Origin: Pseudomonadota bacterium
Lineage (GTDB): Bacteria > Pseudomonadota > Gammaproteobacteria > Burkholderiales > Burkholderiaceae_B
Direction: 5' to 3'
NCBI GenBank assembly: GCA_023427945.1
Contig: JAEYZR010000219.1
Span: forward strand, 1-8,751
Length of the DNA stretch: 8,751 nt
Part shown: positions 6,264 through 8,751 of the stretch, piece by piece
Position numbering within the stretch: position 1 is the first letter of the stretch
How the letters are laid out: each line of letters starts with the position of its first letter
Made by a program: the position numbers and the translations under genes
Notes under the pieces: model-generated
What the model was told of the DNA's origin: nothing
The model's input: the letters and a program-made list of their open reading frames with translations, nothing else
Databases searched by the model: none

Positions 6264-7241
6264 ATGAAACTCAAATTCAGCGCAATGGCTTGTGGGTTGA
6301 GCATTGCGATGCTTGTTGCCCCAGGGTTGGCCAAAGCGGCCTATCCCACCCAGCCCGTCAAGCTGGTTGTCGGCTACGCGCCAGGCGGTTCCGTGGACAC
6401 GTTCGCGCGGTTGATCAGCAGGGATCTGGGGCAGGAGCTTGGGCAGACCGTGCTGATCGAGAACGTGCCTGGAGCGGGCGGCGCCATCGCGGTGAACCGT
6501 GTCGTACAGGCCAAACCGGACGGCTATACGATTCTCATGGGGATCGTCTCCGATGTGGTGCTCGTGCCGCTCACGCAATCGAGTGCGCGTTACTCCTACC
6601 GCGATCTTGCGCCGGTCGCACCGCTGGGCACCAGTGGTGCAGCCATCGTTGCCCACCCCTCTCTGCGCCTGCACTCGTTTGCGGATCTGATTGCACGCGC
6701 TCACGCCGAGCCTGGAAAACTGAGCTACGGTGCGACCGGTGTGGGTTCGCTGCCCGCCATTGCGATGGAGACCTTCAAGCGGATCACCCAAAGCGACATC
6801 GTTTTCATTCCTTACGCCAGCGCATCCAAGCTGGCCACCGATGTGATCGGCGGTACGCTGGATATCGGCATCTCCGGTGCGCCGGCCCTGCAGGAGTTCA
6901 TCAAGAGCGGGCGTGTGACTGCGGTGGGTGTGATGAGCCGCGATCGCGACATCGGGCTGCCTGACGTGCCTTCGGCAGGTGAGACGCCGATGCTGGCCGG
7001 CATGGATTACTACTTCTGGACAGGCATTTTCGCACCGGCCGGCACCCCCGAACCCGTGGTGGACACCGTCAATGCCGCCTTTGCCCGCGTCATGGCAAAG
7101 CCGGAGATCCAGGCGCGTTTCAAGGAACTCGGGGTCAAGGTCAGCGAGCCCGCCACGCCCAAGGCGTTCGGCGAGTATGTCGCCGACAGTCACGCCCAGT
7201 GGGAGAAGGACGTGAAAGACGCGAACATCTCTAAGCAGTGA
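6264..7241 (+). CDS. Bug-type (TctC family) periplasmic solute-binding protein
   Basis: A 325-residue periplasmic receptor of the same family as the one at 2005-2973, but clearly divergent from it, so not a recent duplication. The signal peptide is MKLKF followed by a hydrophobic core, with probable cleavage after AKA at residue 25. Family blocks are YPTQPVKLVVGYAPGGSVD (27-45), KPDGYTILMG (84-93), SYGATGVGSLPAI (154-166), LPDVPSAGE (232-240) and FAPAGTPEPVVD (256-267). One difference is visible: the usual VPYKG motif reads IPYASA (182-187), losing the Lys-Gly pair that the other receptor keeps, which hints at a different ligand contact. It begins 17 bp after the hydrolase stop with a strong ribosome site, so the two are translated from one message. 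No TctA/TctB partners are present in the window. Confidence 0.95.
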   Translation: MKLKFSAMACGLSIAMLVAPGLAKAAYPTQPVKLVVGYAPGGSVDTFARLISRDLGQELGQTVLIENVPGAGGAIAVNRVVQAKPDGYTILMGIVSDVVLVPLTQSSARYSYRDLAPVAPLGTSGAAIVAHPSLRLHSFADLIARAHAEPGKLSYGATGVGSLPAIAMETFKRITQSDIVFIPYASASKLATDVIGGTLDIGISGAPALQEFIKSGRVTAVGVMSRDRDIGLPDVPSAGETPMLAGMDYYFWTGIFAPAGTPEPVVDTVNAAFARVMAKPEIQARFKELGVKVSEPATPKAFGEYVADSHAQWEKDVKDANISKQ

Positions 7242-7248
7242 CACACGA

Positions 7249-7289
7249 ACGGCCCGCGCCAGGGCCGTGGACGAGCGCCGTTCAGCGCT
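7249..7289. terminator. Tandem hairpins between convergent genes (possible bidirectional terminator)
   Basis: ACGGCCC-GCGCCA-GGGCCGT (7249-7268) is a perfect 7-bp GC-rich stem with a 6-base loop, beginning 7 bp after the stop of the second Bug gene. A second stem, AGCGC-CGTTCA-GCGCT (7274-7289), overlaps the stop codon of the convergent symporter. Neither has a run of T after it on either strand, so classic intrinsic termination would be weak. The placement still suggests transcript-end structures. Confidence 0.4.
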
Positions 7290-8220
7290 GGTCCGGCTTG
7301 TCGAATCGACGGAACAACGTTGCGGCCAGGGGGCCGGTGATGTTGTGCCACACGCTGAAGATCGCGCTGGGCACGGCAGCCAGGGGCGAGAAGTGGGCGG
7401 TTGCCAGAGCAACGCCCAGCCCCGAGTTCTGCATGCCGATCTCGATCGAGATCGCCTTGCGCTTGGCCAGGCTCATGCCGCACACCTTGGCCAGGGCATA
7501 ACCGATGATCAGCCCCAGGCCATTGTGCAGGACCACCACGGCAAAGATCATCAGGCCGCTGGTGGCGATGCGCGCCTGATTGCCGGCGACCACGGCGGCG
7601 ACGATGGCGACAATAGCCATGACCGACACCAGCGGCAGCGCCGCTACACCGACCTGCACTTTTTCTTTCAGCAGGTATTGCACGAGCACGCCCAGGGCGA
7701 TGGGCAGCACGACCACCTGGACGATGGACCAGAACATGGCCGAGGCGCTCACTTCGATCCACTGACTGGCCAGAAGATAGATCAGGGCAGGGGTCACGAT
7801 GGGGGCGAGCAGCGTGGTCACCGATGTGATGGTCACCGACAGCGCCACGTCACCGCGTGCCAGGAACGTCATGACATTGGACGCGGTGCCTCCCGGGCAG
7901 CAGCCCACCAGGATCACGCCGATGGCCACCTCGGGGGGAAGGGCCAGGGTGGTGGCAAGAAGCCAGGCCAGACCGGGCATGATGACGAACTGCCCCACCA
8001 CGCCTATGGCCACGTCCTTCGGCCGACGCGTCACCTCGCGGAAATCTTCCTTGGACAAGGTCAGCCCCATGCCGAACATGATCAGTCCCAGCAAGGGCAC
8101 GATGTAGGGGCCGATGCCCGTGAACGCCGCCGGATAGAAAAACGCGAGCGTCGCGAAAAGCAGGACCCAGATGGCGAAGGTGTTGCCGACGAAGCGGCTG
8201 AGGCGGGCGATGGCCTGCAT
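7282..8220 (-). CDS. BASS-family (bile acid:sodium symporter type) organic anion transporter
   Basis: A 312-residue integral membrane protein of the BASS family (TC 2.A.28), with about nine to ten hydrophobic helices and a short soluble C-terminus. Family motifs are GCCPGGTASN (106-115) and EIGMQNSGLG (260-269), the two helix-crossing regions. The residues that bind the two sodium ions in the bacterial ASBT structure, as I recall them, are all here at the same numbers: Ser114, Asn115, Ser128, Thr132 and Glu260 for one site, Gln77, Met263 and Gln264 for the other. Sodium coupling is therefore expected. Bacterial relatives move pantoate, keto acids or other organic anions, and true bile-acid use is unlikely. 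The start at 8220 follows GGAG (8226-8229) by five bases; an upstream in-frame extension would add about 170 non-hydrophobic residues unlike the family. It is divergent from a GntR gene that probably controls it. Confidence 0.93.
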   Translation of the reverse strand: MQAIARLSRFVGNTFAIWVLLFATLAFFYPAAFTGIGPYIVPLLGLIMFGMGLTLSKEDFREVTRRPKDVAIGVVGQFVIMPGLAWLLATTLALPPEVAIGVILVGCCPGGTASNVMTFLARGDVALSVTITSVTTLLAPIVTPALIYLLASQWIEVSASAMFWSIVQVVVLPIALGVLVQYLLKEKVQVGVAALPLVSVMAIVAIVAAVVAGNQARIATSGLMIFAVVVLHNGLGLIIGYALAKVCGMSLAKRKAISIEIGMQNSGLGVALATAHFSPLAAVPSAIFSVWHNITGPLAATLFRRFDKPDQR

Positions 8221-8313
8221 GCAGTCTCCAGAATGAATACATAAAGAAGGCGCCAGTGTACGAGGGCAACCCTGCACGAGGCTTTCATCCTCATCTTGTC
8301 GGTTTATTTTTTG

Positions 8314-8332
8314 TATGCAAAAATATGCAAAA
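8314..8332. promoter_or_regulatory. Two 9-bp direct repeats, 10-bp period: candidate GntR operator
   Basis: TATGCAAAA occurs at 8314-8322 and again at 8324-8332, separated by one A, so the copies lie on the same face of the helix. The first copy is also part of TTGTATGCAA (8311-8320), an imperfect palindrome of the general kind bound by FadR/FCD-type GntR proteins. It sits 18 bp before the GntR start and 94 bp before the divergent symporter start, in a 129-bp gap (8221-8349) without other visible content. Binding is inferred, not shown. Confidence 0.4.
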
Positions 8333-8339
8333 CCAGACG

Positions 8340-8346
8340 AGGAGGG
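8340..8346 (+). promoter_or_regulatory. Ribosome binding site deciding a GTG start
   Basis: AGGAGGG precedes the GTG at 8350 with a short gap of three to four bases. The nearby ATGs at 8315 and 8325 are out of frame with the GntR reading frame, so GTG is the only start that gives the whole DNA-binding domain. Confidence 0.7.
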
Positions 8347-8349
8347 TCT

Positions 8350-8751
8350 GTGCCGATTCCCAAGCGCAATTCGCAGGCTTTTGCGGCCTACAACGAGATC
8401 AAGCGGCGCATTCTTGCGGGGATGTTCACGCCCAATGACCGGCTGCGCGAGGTCGAGGTGGCGGAACAGCTGGAGATGGGGCGCACGCCGGTGCGCGAGG
8501 CGCTCAAGCGCATTCAGGACGAAGGGCTGATCACGCATGAGGCCGGGCGTGGCCTGGTGGTCACGCGCATGGACCAGCAGGAAGTGGGTGAGCTGTACTC
8601 GATGCGCGAAGTGCTGGAGGGCGCCGCTGCCGCCTTCGCCGCGCGCCACGCCACCGATGCCGATGTCGCCAACATGCAGGCCATCCTGGACGAAGGTGAC
8701 AGGGGCGATCCCGTGGCGCACAACCTGCGTTTTCATCAGGCCATCTACAGC
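8350..8751 (+). CDS. GntR-family regulator, FadR/FCD subfamily (cut by window edge)
   Basis: The first 134 codons are visible and the frame is open at the right edge. Residues about 10-73 are the GntR winged helix-turn-helix: AYNEIKRRILAGMF, REVEVAEQLEMGRTPVREAL (33-52) with the family hallmark RTPVREAL, then EGLITHEAGRGLVVTRM as the wing. From about residue 77 an all-helical FCD effector domain begins, with VGELYSMREVLEGAAAAFAA and later NLRFHQAIYS, whose FH pair is typical of the FCD fold. FCD regulators usually bind small carboxylic acids, often with a metal ion. The gene is divergent from the BASS symporter, and the repeat pair between them is a natural operator, so the likely role is to control import of an organic acid. 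Initiation is at GTG, supported by AGGAGGG. Confidence 0.93.
   Translation, partial: MPIPKRNSQAFAAYNEIKRRILAGMFTPNDRLREVEVAEQLEMGRTPVREALKRIQDEGLITHEAGRGLVVTRMDQQEVGELYSMREVLEGAAAAFAARHATDADVANMQAILDEGDRGDPVAHNLRFHQAIYS

Noticed and set aside
2005..7241. Recent duplication of the two Bug genes
   Set aside because: The proteins align only at family motifs, and the DNA of the conserved blocks differs substantially, so they are old paralogues.
6243..7412. 389-residue minus-strand open frame across the second Bug gene
   Set aside because: It runs antisense through a clearly real coding region and into the convergent symporter, with no recognisable protein features.
7267..8244. 325-residue plus-strand open frame across the symporter gene
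   Set aside because: It is antisense to the BASS gene, is very rich in His, Asp, Gln and Gly, has no domain-like pattern or ribosome site, and is explained by reverse reading of hydrophobic codons.
8221..8736. Upstream extension of the symporter by about 170 residues
   Set aside because: It would cross the divergent gap and run antisense to the GntR gene. The ATG at 8220 has a good ribosome site and begins a normal BASS N-terminus.
1..8751. CRISPR array, tRNA/rRNA, insertion sequence, prophage or defence system
   Set aside because: No regularly spaced repeats, cloverleaf-like segments, transposase or phage-like frames, or terminal inverted repeats were found. Gene content is metabolic and regulatory throughout.

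Overview
The window looks like chromosomal DNA of a betaproteobacterium, most likely Burkholderiales/Alcaligenaceae (the Bordetella, Achromobacter, Alcaligenes group). This is inferred from the moderately high GC content, the two 'Bug'-type periplasmic solute receptors that are not next to their membrane transport genes, the density of LysR and GntR regulators beside small catabolic operons, and a hydrolase resembling Alcaligenes esterase 713. No mobile element, RNA gene or CRISPR array was seen. No gene looks frameshifted; two genes are cut by the window edges.

Region 1 (1-4241): the start of a LysR-family regulator (minus strand, cut at base 1) is divergent from a three-gene operon. The operon encodes an argininosuccinate-lyase superfamily C-N lyase, a Bug-type periplasmic binding protein and a DadA/D-amino-acid-dehydrogenase-like FAD enzyme. 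The lyase keeps the fumarate-side and catalytic motifs but has lost the segment that holds the arginine part in true ArgH. The regulator's N-terminus resembles LysR/NocR/OccR, the diaminopimelate and opine regulators. My reading is an uptake and breakdown route for an N-(1,2-dicarboxyethyl) amino acid or other opine-like amine: capture in the periplasm, release of fumarate by the lyase, and oxidation of the amino product by the flavoenzyme. The substrate is not known.

Region 2 (4260-7241): a second LysR-family gene (minus strand) converges on the first operon. It is divergent from a two-gene operon encoding an esterase-713-like alpha/beta hydrolase (Ser203/Glu227/His293) and another Bug-type binding protein. 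The 82-bp divergent gap holds a perfect 17-bp inverted repeat containing T-N11-A, a good LysR operator candidate.

Region 3 (7242-8751): a BASS-family sodium-coupled organic-anion symporter (minus strand) is divergent from a FadR/FCD-type GntR regulator (plus strand, GTG start, cut at the right edge). The 129-bp gap holds two copies of a 9-bp direct repeat spaced by one helical turn, a candidate GntR operator. Tandem hairpins separate this unit from region 2.

Overall the window is three small catabolic or transport cassettes, each with its own divergent regulator. The first is the most interesting because its parts fit an aminopolycarboxylate or opine pathway.
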